This document shows positions 22,593-35,703 of a stretch of 64,000 nucleotides of DNA, piece after piece (position 1 is the first letter of the stretch; every line of letters begins with the position of its first letter). The notes under the pieces were generated by a model, which was not told where the DNA came from, did no database searches, and was given only the letters and a program-made list of their open reading frames with translations. A program made the translations under genes and the position numbers. The DNA comes from Quercus robur (lineage: Eukaryota > Streptophyta > Magnoliopsida > Fagales > Fagaceae): NCBI RefSeq assembly GCF_932294415.1, contig NC_065538.1, positions 18,823,656 to 18,887,655 on the forward strand, in the 5' to 3' direction.

Positions 22593-23410
22593 CAGTTAAG
22601 GAAAAGAAAGAAAAAAAAAAGTTTGTCAAAAAATAAAACACGGAGGTCCTTAGGCCGCGTTTTTAGCTCAAATAAACGCGGCCTAAGAACCTGTCTATGG
22701 CCACGTTTAAAAAACGTGGCCTAAGAACCCGTCTATGGCCACGTTTAAAAAACGTGGCCACAGTTAAGGAAAAGAAAAAAAAAATTTGCCAAAAAATAAA
22801 GTACGGAGGTCCTTAGGCCGCGTTTTTAGTTCAAATAAATGCGGCCTAAGGTCCCGTCTATGGCCACGTTTAAAAAACGTGGCCTAAGAACCTGTCTATG
22901 GCCACGTTTTTTAAACGTGGCCACAGTTAAGGAAAAGAAAAAAAAAATTTGCCAAAAAATAAAGTACGGAGGTCCTTAGGCCGCGTTTTTAGTTCAAATA
23001 AACGCGGCCTAAGGTCCCGTCTATGGCCACGTTTAAAAAACGTGGCCTAAGAACCTGTCTATGGCCACGTTTTTTAAACGAGGCCACAGTTAAGGAAAAG
23101 AAAAAAAAAATTTGCCAAAAAATAAAGTACGAAGGTCCTTAGGCCGCGTTTTTAGCTCAATTAAACGCGGCCTAAGGTCCCGTCTATGGCCACGTTTAAA
23201 AAACGTGGCCTAAGAACCTGTCTATGGCCACGTTTTTTAAACGTGGCCACAGTTAAGGAAAAGAAAAAAAAAATTTGCCAAAAAATAAAGTACGGAGGTC
23301 CTTAGGCCGCGTTTTTAGCTCAAATAAACGCGGCCTAAGGTCCCGTCTATGGCCACGTTTAAAAAACACGGCCTAAGAACTTGTCTATGGCCTCGTTTTT
23401 ATGAAACGCG
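22593..23410. repeat. Five tandem units of about 163 bp, each with nested hairpins
   Basis: Units start with CAGTTAAGGAAAAG at 22593, 22761, 22924, 23087 and 23250; spacing is 168 bp, then exactly 163 bp three times. Each unit contains GGCCGCGTTTTTAG paired with AAACGCGGCC, and GGCCACGTTTAAAAAACGTGGCC split as GGCCACGTTT and AAACGTGGCC, so each unit folds into two stems. Units differ by a few point changes. Confidence 0.88.
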
Positions 23411-24302
23411 GCTTCAGTCCATCTTGGGCCGCGTTTTTTATAGCCACAGCTTAAAAAACGCGGCCCAAGACCCCCGCGTTTTGTAGTGATAGTATTTTCA
23501 GTTACATGCCCAAATCGGACACTGTTTTTTAAGTTAATTGATGTATCAGGTCGTGAAGATGATGGTTCTTAATTACTTGTTTGAGTTGCTTGAGCATGTT
23601 CTTATGTGGAAAATGATGTTAAAGATGAAGAGATTGTGAGACCGCATTTCAATTTAGGGCTTAGATTGAATTGATTTGGTTTTGAATTGGGAAAGGCCCA
23701 TTTTTAATTGGTCTAGATTTGGGATAGATCACAAGTTTTGTTGTCGCAATACTAACACAAAGTTTTCTAATATTAAAAATGTTATCATATCGTCTAGAAA
23801 ATACAAAAACATTACTTAGCTATATAAATAAGGATACTAAAGTCAATTAATAAAAAGGATCAATAGTGTTCATTTAAATCTTTAAAAACTAAAAGCACTT
23901 GCCTCGTATCTTTGAATACTAACAGTATATTTTAACATCTTTTTCATGTTCTTCTCCCTACACGATTCCAATTTTAAAACGTGATCAATGAACCCAAAAA
24001 AAAAAAAATCACATTCCGGACTTTTGATCTGTACCATTGAAATTCCAAAGGCTACTTGAGGTTGAGCCCACCCGAGTACCAATCGACCAATAATGATTGA
24101 TTGAACCCATTTACTTCAAAGTTTAAAGCAACCCTAAATATCAATGCGCCCACTGCTAACTCACTTGGGAAATATCTATGGTGTATATTCAAAAGTTTAT
24201 CACCAAAAATAATAAAAATAATAAAAGTAGTGCATATTCAAAAGAATCAAAACACTATTACACGATATACCCTGCTCCTCTTTTACACTCACACACACTT
24301 TC

Positions 24303-24312
24303 CTTTAAATAC
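24303..24312 (+). promoter_or_regulatory. TATA-like box of DUF761-2
   Basis: TTTAAATACC takes the place of TTATATATCC of the paralogue, about 150 bp before the ATG. A long (CT)n run follows at 24345-24400, expanded relative to copy 1. Both changes alter the core promoter and leader and could separate expression of the two genes. Confidence 0.45.
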
Positions 24313-24369
24313 CCCCCTTCCCCCCCTCACTCTCATAACCAAATCAAATATCTTCTCTTCTCTTCTCTT

Positions 24370-24404
<35 letters not shown>

Positions 24405-24455
24405 AAAATAAAAATAAAAACCTCACTCTCCAATCAAAAAAATAGATTGAAAGAA

Positions 24456-25010
24456 ATGGAACCTAATGTACCCGTAATAGCTGCCAAGAGAATATGGAGC
24501 ATAGTGCGTGTAGCTTTTTTCATGCTGAGAAAAGGCATATCAAAAAGAAAGCTAATGCTAGACCTCAATTTGATGATGAAACGTGGCAAGGTCGCCGGAA
24601 AAGCCTTTAGCAATCTCATGTTCCACCACCATCACACGTCCTTCTCGGCTCCACGAGAGTACGAGTTCAGCTGCAGCAACACCCCCAACTACGCCTTCCA
24701 CATCAACAATAAACGCCGCAATCACCACCACAGCAACTTCTTCACATGCGCTCACGCGCCGGCTACTCTAGATGATGATGTGGCCACGGCTAATGCGGTA
24801 AAGGCCATGGTGTTAGAGATGCTGAACAATGAAGCGGTGGTGGAAGCATCCCCGGCGCTTCCGGGCTTCGGACGAAGCCCCATGGTGAGACAGCTGAGGA
24901 TTACTGACTCTCCCTTTCCTTTGAGGGACATTGATGAAGACTCCCATGTGGACAAAGCTGCCGAGGAGTTTATACAGAGGTTTTACAAGGAGTTGAGGCA
25001 GCAAAATTGA
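24456..25010 (+). CDS. DUF761 family protein (ACRE146-like), copy 2
   Basis: A single-exon gene of 184 aa, paralogue of the gene at 18218. The ATG at 24456 starts MEPNVPVIAAKRIWSIVR. The N-terminal block FFMLRKGISKRKLMLDLNLM, the His-rich middle (a run of four His here, six in the other copy) and the C-terminal DKAAEEFIQRFYKELRQQN are all intact. Differences between the copies are mostly conservative or in the His-rich part, so both look constrained. This copy keeps the original 3' flank with a poly(A) signal, which marks its 3' end as the ancestral one. Family function is unknown; related genes are quickly induced in defence signalling (established for ACRE genes), but induction here is inference. 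Confidence 0.9.
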   Translation: MEPNVPVIAAKRIWSIVRVAFFMLRKGISKRKLMLDLNLMMKRGKVAGKAFSNLMFHHHHTSFSAPREYEFSCSNTPNYAFHINNKRRNHHHSNFFTCAHAPATLDDDVATANAVKAMVLEMLNNEAVVEASPALPGFGRSPMVRQLRITDSPFPLRDIDEDSHVDKAAEEFIQRFYKELRQQN

Positions 25011-25365
25011 AGCGCTATATTACAACGTAGGTATGTACGTACATACGTACGTACACTTTGCTGAAAAGGTTTCGGGCAAGAATATTAAGGCAGCTTTAAT
25101 ATAAATATTATTACGGCTATATATATATATATTTGGCAATTCCTATTGCTGATGATAACAAAATAAAAGGTTAAGTTTTTATTTTTTATTTCTTCTTTTT
25201 TCATGTTCTTAATTTCTAATTATGTTGTTGAATAATCTTGTAAGTATGTCATGTTGTAACCCCAAAGAAAAAGGGAAAAAAAAATAGTGGAGGATTGTAC
25301 AAGGAGAGAGTGATGTGCATACTTCTGCAGGGTATTTACAAGTTTTGCTTTATGAAATGAAATCA

Positions 25366-25371
25366 AATAAA
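25366..25371 (+). promoter_or_regulatory. Likely poly(A) signal of DUF761-2
   Basis: AATAAA lies about 355 bp after the stop codon, in a T-rich 3' UTR-like stretch with TTTGCTTTATG just before it. The first copy lacks this region because of the duplication breakpoint. Confidence 0.5.
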
Positions 25372-25395
25372 AGATTTATTCTAGACAAATTGACT

Positions 25396-28300
25396 TCATG
25401 GTACTGTATCAAGAATATGTTTGATATTTATGGATGATATTGTTCCTCAATTTTCTTTTTCTTTTTTTGTTAATATCTCATCCTTGATTTTAATTTTTTT
25501 TCACAAATTTTCCAACCATGCATTCTTCTAATTATAAAATTAATTGTCAAGGCACTACAAATTGCAGTGATTATTTATTTCCTTCTTTAACTTTGTCAGA
25601 GATACATACAAATTAAGAATCTAAATATTTTGGTAGAGCTAGATATTTTCTTAGGAGAATTTTCATTTTTCCTGTCATCGTAATAAGGGATATACTCTTT
25701 CTTCTTTGTCTTGCTTTGGATTTTATCATTTTTATTGATTCCGAATCAAGCATGCTCGAATTTACAGAACCATTTTGATGAAATATCTTTGTACTACGTA
25801 TATTCATGTGTACATGAGTATCTTATTATTACTATGATTTTATTTTAAAGTAAGAATCGCTAGCTTTTACAGCCTTAATACCAACTCCTCCACTAACAAG
25901 TTCTGATGTGATTCCACTATGTTAAAGTGAACCTATTTAGCTGGCCCATTCCAAAATATTATTAATCGTCACCTTTTCCAAGTTCTGCTTTTGTTTTTTT
26001 GTTTTCTTTTTCTTTTTCATTTCTTCTCCTTTTATCTTTTGGTTTTCCAAGTTTTATAAGAAACCCATTTCCTTTCAGGTTGAATATTGGTCACTTGGGA
26101 TTGAATTGGTACTGAAGGGCACCATATGGCTCTGGTGATTAATTTAAGTTTTAAGGAGATTCACAAAATCCAAATTAATCTTATTTATTGGGTTGCATTC
26201 TTTGGTAGCAAAACTTTACCAAGGTCTTGTCACAAGTGGCTTTCTAAGCGTGAAGAAGACATCCTAGATTGTAAAAATATTTTTTAAATATATTCTACAC
26301 TATGATAATAATGTGCCCTTTCTTCTTTTCTTTTAATAATTTAATAGTTATGACAACAAAAGAAAGATAAAAACTTTATATATCACTGAAATATAAAACT
26401 TTTGACAAAATATAACTATTTTAAAAAAAAATATAAAAATTTTCTTATGATTCAAATACAAGTTCACTTCTTGGAAGAGATGGACAGTACCATCAAACAA
26501 CAAGACTCTTTATTATTTTCAAAAAATTGTCTAGGTTCTAAATCTAATCGTACTTCTATGTGCATATATAGTACATATAACTATAAGTTGAAAGTAGCTT
26601 GAAATTGATATCTAGTCACTACAGAAAACTTGACCCTGAAAAAAACCAACTTTTTTTTGTTGTTGTGAGTATGAGGTATCAAATTTACTATATTTATTAC
26701 ATGAGAACCCATTAATCAATACAGCATCATAAAGAAAGTAAGAAAGCTGCAGATGGGGTAGTGAAAAAAATAAAATAAAGATGAACTTTGAACTTAATCT
26801 GACTGATTCAATACACTGTTTCTGGTGTATTACCATAAATTCTGCTACCAAATAAATAAATAAGAGTTGAAAAGAATAGTTGTAAATCATATTATGTTAC
26901 GAAAACCACATATATATCATGGCCTAAAAAGTCTTCTTAGCTTAGTTTTCGACTAATTATATTCGAATTAAAGTCCCAATACATGTTGATGTAACCAATA
27001 ACATTATTCAAATCCAACTGAATGATAATTTCTTGCGGGCAAAGATCTGTCTTTTTGATATACATTAGTCGTGGGCAAGATCTACTTGCAAATAGTTTTA
27101 ACTTTTTTTCATATATAATGAATGGTGGCAGCACATTAAGACACTTAAAAAGCCAAAAGTTTAGGTGATGTGTTAGGTGAACTGGTGAAGGTGAGAAATT
27201 GTGGCAAATTGTGGTACAGATGTCACTTTTTGAACTCACATTTAGTTGCTTTTGAATTATGATAAGATTCACATTTGTTCTCAATCAGAGCTTGACAATT
27301 GTGAATTATCAGCACAAGGATATAAACTATTCAATAAAATTATTTTGGTCCATAGTATTTTACTTTATACTTCATTAATCACGATCGTATTCCTTTTTTT
27401 TTTTTAAATAAAATAATTAAAGTTTAAAATAAAAACAAGAAAATTAGACAAAGAGAAGAGGTCATGATTAGTAAAGTATAGTGCATTCCATGTAATTTTT
27501 ATTCCCGTATATTTGATGTATTACACATTATTCTCACATAAATATTGATTATATGTGTTGGACTCATGTGAGGTTCACTTTTATATGAGAAAAAGGTGTA
27601 TGCACTAGGTGTACTAAATGATTTCACAAATAATGCTACAAATTTTATTACATAAACTTTACAAACTAATATGTGTCACGGATCATATAAAAGAAAAAAA
27701 TAATTCAAGCATGTTTTTATTTACTATTATGTTGTTGAAGTGATACCAAATATATTTATATTTATGAAAATTTGTAAGTCTTTTAAAGAAAAATTCATTA
27801 GTCTTTATCATTTTCCTCATCAACAATTATTTAATAAAATTAATATAATAACTAATAAATGATGGCAACTCCTTATGAGAGGGTAGATTGTGGTCCTGTG
27901 GAGAAGGGAGGTGAGATTCAACTCATAAATATGAGGCATAAATGATACTATTAATTACCATTATATTTAATATATTTAATATCCCTTGTAGTTTGGCAAA
28001 TTCCCCTCTTAGATTGACATATTAGTAATAAACCTATAGATTTGTTCAAATTATGCAATAGTATCAATGGCATATTTATGGAGGGTTAAAAACTTAAAAA
28101 TACCCCGTAAGAAATGAGGGCTAAAATTCTTTAAAAGATCATTTAATCTCTTTTGCATTGTGAATATGGTTCTTAACTAAGGATGTCAAGAATGTATTGT
28201 CCTATCTAACTCATCCTATTACATGCGAGTTTCTCTCACCTTGAAGAGGTGATAGGACAAAGACAAGTTTTGCTTGTCTCATCTCACCCTAAATGTGTAT

Positions 28301-31300
28301 ATATATTATTTAATATAAATTTAAATTGATTACATATATAATTTAATCATTTTATATATATTCTATATATAATTTATTATTTTATAGACATTTTAATGTG
28401 ATTCCTAAAACACTTGTTTTTATCTCTTTTGTCGAAACCACTTCATTAAAAATAGTAAAATATCTTCAACCCACCCTGCTATCCCAACTTACAACCATGT
28501 TCAAACTATGTACAAATTTTCTCTCCTTCAAAAAGTAGAGTCATAGACTAGACACCCATAATTCAATCTCATACCATCCTAATGAATGATAGCGAGTATT
28601 GAACCATTCAATGTATATTTATTAATGAATTTCTTTTAGCTAAATACTATTCATTAATGAATTAAATATAATAATAAAAAGTAACAAAGTAAAAAAGGAA
28701 AAGAGTTGACGATAATATGCTACACGAGGCTTCTTTAGTAAGAGTCGAACCCGGAAGTTTACTTGTAGATTTTATAATAAACAGCATTGGACAGGTGGGT
28801 CTCACTTGGGAAATTATTAGTTGGAAACTCCGATAATATAGCACAACGAGTTCGAGATACCGGCAGATAGATTGACCTTTTTTTTTTTTTTTTTTTTTGA
28901 GAAAGAGACTGACCTGAAATCCTTCTTTGCTGTACTTTTAATATTTTATCCTATAGGTCCTCTATACTATAGGCTAAAAAAATGACAAAATTAACTAAAA
29001 GTATATTTCAATAATTTGGATTGTTAAAATGATTTCATACACATTGTTATATGCAAGCTGGATATGCCAATGGCGGCCCTTATACTATTCTCATATTATG
29101 TAAATTTATGTTGAAGATATCCTCGTCAAAATTTGGTAGAAGATCACGTTTCAATTATATATTGGACCTCTTGTACATTTTTATTTTATTTTATGATGCC
29201 AGATACATACATGATACATGTTTCACTGTCAAAATTATGACATTTTTGTCACTATATACTTGGCTAGTTGGCTATAGCTAATCAGTCAAAAGACTCAAAA
29301 CTGCCCTAATATGGATCTGAAACAAGAAATGTTTGCCAATCGATTAATCATTTATGGGAAAGGATTTAATATTTTGGGTTTACAAATTGTTTAATAAAGT
29401 GAGTTGTGTGCAATATAACTTACTGCGATCACCATCTTTTAAAAGTTATTATAACTTTTTAGTGAAGTTTATAACGTGTTTTTGTATTTGAATTTTATTC
29501 TCTCTTTTTTTTTTTTTTTTTTCTAAAAAAAATTAATTTTGTAAATGAATTTGTTATAATAAAAGATAAAACATTAAAAAAAATCTATTTTTCTCCAATA
29601 GACCCAACATATATACTACACTGGCTGAACTTTTATGTTACAGGATAGGCATTCACCAAGAACATTATAACTCAATTACATTGTTTGGTTTCCTTTATAA
29701 AAAAAACCAAGACTAGAATCATTTTCTCCCCTTAATCTTAGTGTAACAACTAAATTAAAAACAAAAAAGAAGCAAGCCCCATAAAAGAGCTAACCTTTTA
29801 AATGGTTTTTATCACTTAAAAACATAAATTAGTGGGGCTAGCGGTTTTTGTCGAATTTGTGTTTAGTACTTTAGTTGCCTTTGGGTCGATAGATTTGTTT
29901 TTAGTCGGTTTCTATCAATGGATTTTATTTTTTATTTTCGCCAATTGAATTGCTTTGGATTTGTTGTTGATTTGTTTTGATTTCCTTCGATCGGATTGTC
30001 TTGGATTTGTTGTTCTCTATTATTTGACATGAAGTATTTTTTTTTTAAATAAAAATAAAATTTTGGAAGAGAAGAACAATGGAGTAAAAAAATGAAAGTG
30101 ATACATTTGTCAAACAATTTTTTTTCCCTTCTTTCACATTCAAAACCTATTAAAAAAAACACAGGCACACACGTTTTGAACAACTATTTCAAAAACATTT
30201 TTTCCCCTTTCGAAAATACATTTTAAAAAGGATGAACAAAACAAGTCCCTCATGTCCAGCAATCTCAAAGCCCTCAAGTATTTGATTTGTTTTTTTTTAA
30301 TTCTAAAACCATAATGGTTATAGATATATTGACTACAATTAAATCAAGACACTTGTGGTTTATCTCCATTTGAGATTGAAATGTGTGTGTCAGTGTGTGT
30401 ATATATACACGCATTTATAGTTTATCAAAATATATATATATATACACACACATTTATATATGTTCATTTTATCTCTGTTCGATTTACCATTTAGATCTTT
30501 TCCCTTTGGTTTGCTTTGTCTTTCAACTTTCACTGCTCTCCTTAATTAATTAGAATGTACACATATTTATTCATTTATCCTTGTTCAATGTACCCTTTTG
30601 ATCTTTTCAATTGGTTTGCTAGTTTTGCAAGGCTCTCCTACATAAGAAAGAAGTTCCACTATTTTTTTTCCTCTTTCTTGAAAGAAAAAAGGAATCTTAC
30701 CTACGTTAAGGAAATGAATGATTGTTCAAGAGAAAAGGTTAATAATGCTGAACGGACCAAAAAATATCTCTCTCCCACTCTATTTGGCTAATACACTTAT
30801 TACAAGCTATGGTTACTTTATCTGCTATTAAATAGAAAGAATATTGGATGTCAAACCCAATAGCCAAACATCACTAAAACAAGGTGCCGTGTGCTCACAA
30901 GATATATTGCCTCCAAAAAAAACCATGAGCTTTGAAAGCTAATTGAATAAGGTGGGGGAAACAGAAAAAAAGGAAGCTTGCGAAAAGTTCTTTTTCTTTC
31001 ATGCTAAGCTTCCTTTTAGTCCACTAACTAAAGGAGGCTCTAAAAACAATTTAAAGTAACCTTTCACTATCAAATGCTTAACCCATGAATGCCTGCATGC
31101 TCAATTGCTTGTGACCTTCCATTCCACGTGCCAATATTTTAGAGTAACTTTTACGTGTATCCATAGATGACCATACATGTGGATAAAAATTGTGATGAAC
31201 TTTCTTTCCACTAATCTTAGTTATGGAAGCTTTTGTGTTCACTAAATTAGATATTAAGCATACATTAATACTAATGAAAACTTTATTGATTTTTATTGCA

Positions 31301-32180
31301 TGCAATTTATGCTTTTTGACTTTTTTACTATATAGTTGCACCTTTCTATAATTTTTTTTTTGACAAACATAGAGTGTTCAGATCTCTTCAAATATCTGAC
31401 TATTCTCTCGAATGTATGCAGTCCTTCTGCCTCACACGCACTAGATTATTACAAAAATAAATATTATAAGAGTGGCCCCAAGATGCTGACAAGAAGTTTC
31501 AAACCCAAAATCTTATGGATATTATGAGTCCTTAGAAAGTACTAGGACAACACCTTAAATTTGTGTGTGTGTGTGTGGAGAATCAATTGAAATCTAAATT
31601 TCAACCCATCATATATAGATGCAAAATTTATGGGGTTAATACTTTATCTATTATTTGGATATATATATATATATATATATATAATGTTTTTGTTATGTAC
31701 ATATATGATTGTATGCACTAGTTTATTTACATGCATACGTAAAATGGGTTACAAGTACAACTTTGTTTATAATTGTATAGCAATTAAATTAGGTTTACGT
31801 TAAAATAATACGACTTTGTTGGATTTTAAATCTGAATAAAAGCAAGGCAAGAAAACGACCCCAAAGAAATAGTAGTTGGTGAAGGCAAAGGAAAAGTTAG
31901 TGCTCAATAATAATTGAACTCTTCAGGACTCCAGGCTCCAGCACTAATAATAATCTGTCTTTCTTTCTCTCTCTCTCTCTCTCTATAGAATATGCGAAGA
32001 ACAACATACTTCCCAGTTCCCACGATCGATCTTTTGCCCAGCTGTTTTAATACTTAAGAATTAATTGTTGACCACATGCACATAGAAATTTTTTATTTAT
32101 TTTTAGTTTTTAACTATATGCGACAATTGGCATTCCATGCACATATTTAATGAATTAATGAAGACAAATACCATAAAAAA
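25396..32180. other. AT-rich intergenic DNA, no gene seen
   Basis: Only short, compositionally random open frames occur on either strand, none with a recognisable motif or a plausible exon chain. Poly-T or poly-A runs (27391, 28878, 29505), (TA)n and (GT)n microsatellites (30388-30450, 31563, 31660-31683) and a (CT)n run (31970) are present. Older repeats are likely but not identifiable by eye. Confidence 0.5.
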
Positions 32181-32191
32181 TCGATCACATG

Positions 32192-32289
32192 ACTACCTCA
32201 TATCCTTGGTACGATGGTTACTCCACAAGTATAAATGTTTATGAAGTATAGAGTGAAATTTGTATCTTGTATTAAAAAAAAAAAAACCA
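32192..32289 (+). mobile_element. tRNA-derived SINE, internally shortened copy
   Basis: An 11-bp duplication TCGATCACATG flanks the insert (32181-32191 and 32290-32300). The body reads CCTTGGTACGATGGTTACTC, then CACAAGTATAAATG, and ends TGTATCTTGTATTAAAAAA with a poly(A) tail. It matches the longer copies at 43419 and 50027 but lacks the central B-box region. Confidence 0.85.
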
Positions 32290-32300
32290 TCGATCACATG

Positions 32301-35300
32301 CTACACGTGTAAGTATCTTGTTACTGAAAGAAATTTCTATTATCTCAGTATCAAATAGAAAAGTAAAGAAAAAAAATTGTAATTTTCACCTTAAAATTTT
32401 AATTTTATTTGATTTATTTCTTAAAGTTTAAAATTTTTAATTGTGGCCCGTAATGTTAGGTACCAAATGAAAATAAGTCATTCTATATAGGTATTAGGTA
32501 CCAAATGAATATATTCACCTTTAATGTTGATGTGCCGGTTAAATTCCAACTTGGATATGGTGAAATTGTTGAAAACCGAATATTAAAGAAAAGAAAAGAA
32601 AGAAAAAATATAAAAATAAATTAAGTGGATCAAGTAAAAGAATAAATTTTGATGTAACTATATGAGGTTTCAAAACAACCTATAGTAAAATTATTATGTG
32701 TTTTAGCCAAAAAAAAAATTTATGTCGTTTTGTACTTAGCATGGCATTTAATGACCACATCATTAAAAAAAAAATTGGATGGAAGACCAAACTAAAAACA
32801 AGCCTAAACATTAGGCATTAAAATTCATAATTTTACACTCTAGGGATCAAAATCAAAATGACCTCAAATATAAAAGGTGCACTCAAATATAGAGGGTGCA
32901 CTTTGCAATTTAATAAAAATAATAATAATGAATGAACACTTTATAATCTGGCCCTACTGAGAGAGAGAGAGAGAGAGTCATTATATTAATGCTACATTGA
33001 GTTTCCAAGAAGCAGCTTTTCTTTTTAGTTTGCCGTAGAATTTGCAGCTCGGTTTTAGAATATTAAGCAGAAAAGTTAGCCAAAGAAAAGCAAAATAAAA
33101 AGAATAAAAAAGCACTATAAAAGCTAAATTGCCCTTTCTCTTTTGCTTCGACTATATAATGCTTGTTAAAGCTAGGAGCTTTTAGAATTCATGCTTTTTG
33201 TGAACTTTAAAATAATATTTCACTCAATCTAAAGCTGAAACATTAGGTGCATTACCATTTAAATAATATAGTCCTCACGACTTTCTTTTGGTCACAAAGG
33301 AGGGCTGTTGGGAGTTGAGGTGGCAATTCCCCACTCAACTCACCTGTGAACTTACCCGGAACCTTGGCACAAATAATTGGAACCTAGAAGTCAAAAACTT
33401 CAAAGATTCAACTTTCTAGGCACCATGGATGGGTGTATTTGTTATAACTTTAAATCTCAATTTATTTTCAATAATTCTCCCTCCATATATTAAAAATCCT
33501 AATATGCTTACATATTTTTCCCTTATATTCTTTGTACATTATCACCCTAAACTATACCCTAAATTAAACTTTGCATCCTAAACTATTCAATTACACGCTT
33601 TATACTCTAAACTATGACATTTGATACACTTTGCACTCCAAAGTTAGTTTTACTGTTAAGTTAAATAGAAATTTATAACACATGACTTGTACATGATTTT
33701 TGTTTAAGTGACACATAGCTTAAAGATAAAACACCATCTGTCCAATCAATTAAAAACAAAATCTCTCTGTCATGTGCGTAGCATCTCTCCTCCTCCCCAA
33801 ATCAAAATTTGTATAAATTCCTAACAGCTCTCATGCGTCAACTCCTCTCCTTTCTCTCATTGTTCAGTTGCTCCACTAAGTAAAATAATACTGAGCTGCA
33901 AAAAAATGGAAATCTACATCAAGTTTAAAAAAAAAAAAAATAGGAAACTATCTAAAACATGAAGTCCAGAGACAGTTTGGGGAATAATATAAGGTAGACA
34001 AGACTAATATGAACTTTTAAAGAAGTATGTTAAGATTGAATCCATTCAAATTTTTATTTTAATATTGATTATTATAGATTTTTACCCTGAAAAATTACAT
34101 GAAAACAAAAAATATTTTTACCTAAATTAGATTATCAGATGCAGGATCAGGGCAATTTCAAAGCTTGTATAAAAAGTTTTTCTTTTTTAGGTATTTTTGA
34201 GGGGATTCATGACTTATAAAAGTGTCTCACCAGTCACCACCATGAAAAGGTATTTTATGAGATGGTCTTATGAAATTTCGACCTCTCTCTCATAACATGT
34301 GTATATTCTGTTGTAAAATAGCGAAAACTCAAATTATTAAGATTGATTGTGAAAATATTTTAAGTTTGTAAAAGATCTCCAAACTAACAATAGGAACGAA
34401 GAAAATTAATCCAAAAGAAAATAAACACAAAACACCAAGAATTACATGGTTTGGCAATAGCCTATATCCACGGGCGATGATGAACAAATTTAATTATATC
34501 AAATTTGGAATAATACAAATTGGTGTAGAGGCACTCTCACAAACCCAAATCCCAAATACACTCAAATAACTCTCTCTCACAAATACAAAACCAAATAACC
34601 AAAGGTTCACAAATACCAAATACGAATACCAAATACCAAATGCGAATTGCAAAATCAAAACCAAACGGCAACAAACCTCTCTCACTATTCCAAATTACAA
34701 CCTACAAATATCAATGAACCAAACAAAAGAGACCCTCTTTTTCTCACACCCACACAACCTTCTCTTCACTATAATTGCTGCAACACACTGCTTATGTAGG
34801 ATATCAAGTCGGCAAAGATACAATTCTTTCAAGAAATAGAATTTTATTCCCATATGTTCACGTGCAAAGTACTAATCCAAGTAAAGACAAAGTCTACTTA
34901 AAGTAGAACTCTATATCTCATATCTACTTTGCTATCATTCCAAACTAGTCAATATACATTGAGCACATGAGGTCCAAAACATCAATTCCAAGCTGAACTT
35001 GGATATCTAAGGCCGGTTGGGAATTCAGTGTTTTACTCGTAACATGCTATGAAAACTTCTCGTAAAACAATTAGGAAATAGTGTTACATTTGAAATAGGA
35101 AATCAAGGCTTGCATGCCACTCCAAAGCAATCATGGTTTATGTTGAATTCAAGCCACCAACTTCACATATTCCACATAAATAAATCTTACATTTTGTGAG
35201 AAGAGTGATCTCATTTCATGAGATATATCCAGTTAGATGTGCAAGTTGGACCAAAAAGCTTTGGCAATTGTACATAAAATTATTAAGGCAACTTCATTTT

Positions 35301-35695
35301 TCATTACAAAATAGATTTTGATCTTTTTAAATAGGTCATTTTTAATGATCCTAAAAAACTTTGTTAAAAACAAAGTGACACGTCGACAAGGTAGCTCCTC
35401 CACAAAAACTCCCATCTTTTTGAAAAAGGAATCTATATATATGCTATTTCGTATTTAATAAAGAGTCTTTCCTTTGTTAGGTTTATCAGATTTTCCATTT
35501 TCGCCTCAACAATCTAAAGCTAAAGTCGACCTCACCTCACCACTTAAAGTCGCCTCAAGAGCCCAATAACGTCCCCAACAAAAAATAAATTGATATTTCA
35601 ATCGGTCATAGCTCATAGGTGAAAAAACTAAAGTTGGGGAATTGGTTTTGGCTGAAATGACCAAAACCAGTGTATTTGCATTAATATTTACTAGC
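32301..35695. other. Intergenic DNA with a probable LTR-element fragment
   Basis: No gene is supported. At about 34330-35010 the block with ATTACATGGTTTGGCAATAG, ATATCCACGGGCGATGATG and a run of CAAATACCAAATACGAA words resembles an LTR or TRIM-type fragment common in plants; ends were not found. A (GA)n run lies at 32959 and short telomere-like CCCTAAACTA words at 33545-33610. Confidence 0.35.
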
Positions 35696-35703
35696 ATCAT
35701 CAC

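Larger units (their letters stand above)
21081..23488. mobile_element. Non-autonomous CACTA-like element, hairpin-rich
   Basis: The ends are AACTACAAAA (left) and TTTTGTAGTG (right), matching the CACTACAA...TTGTAGTG termini of CACTA transposons except for the first base. A 3-bp ATA is present on each side (21078-21080 and 23489-23491), the TSD size of this superfamily. The paralogous site in copy 1 (around 16988-16990) is empty. Subterminal regions are crowded with GGCCGCGTTTTT and its inverse. No transposase is recognisable; the centre holds GC-rich inverted repeats and five tandem units. The duplicated left end (second at 21230) means the element proper may be 2,259 bp. Confidence 0.82.
18777..25008. 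repeat. Tandem duplication, copy 2 (orphan SHH1 exon 1 to DUF761-2)
   Basis: The copy starts at the GAAGC junction directly after the DUF761-1 stop codon and ends at the GAAGC after the DUF761-2 stop. Matching blocks include TTGCTGCTGGGGTCTGG (15095 and 18979), GGAAGTCAT (15808 and 19276), the AAATTGCAATTTAATCTTTA block (16470 and 20106), TTGATGTATCAGG (17041 and 23540) and the promoter plus DUF761 gene. It has gained two MITEs and a CACTA-like element. Confidence 0.85.

Noticed and set aside
28735-28800. tRNA-like or SINE-like B box (reverse complement GGGTTCGACTC)
   Set aside because: No matching A box at the right distance and no cloverleaf could be formed.
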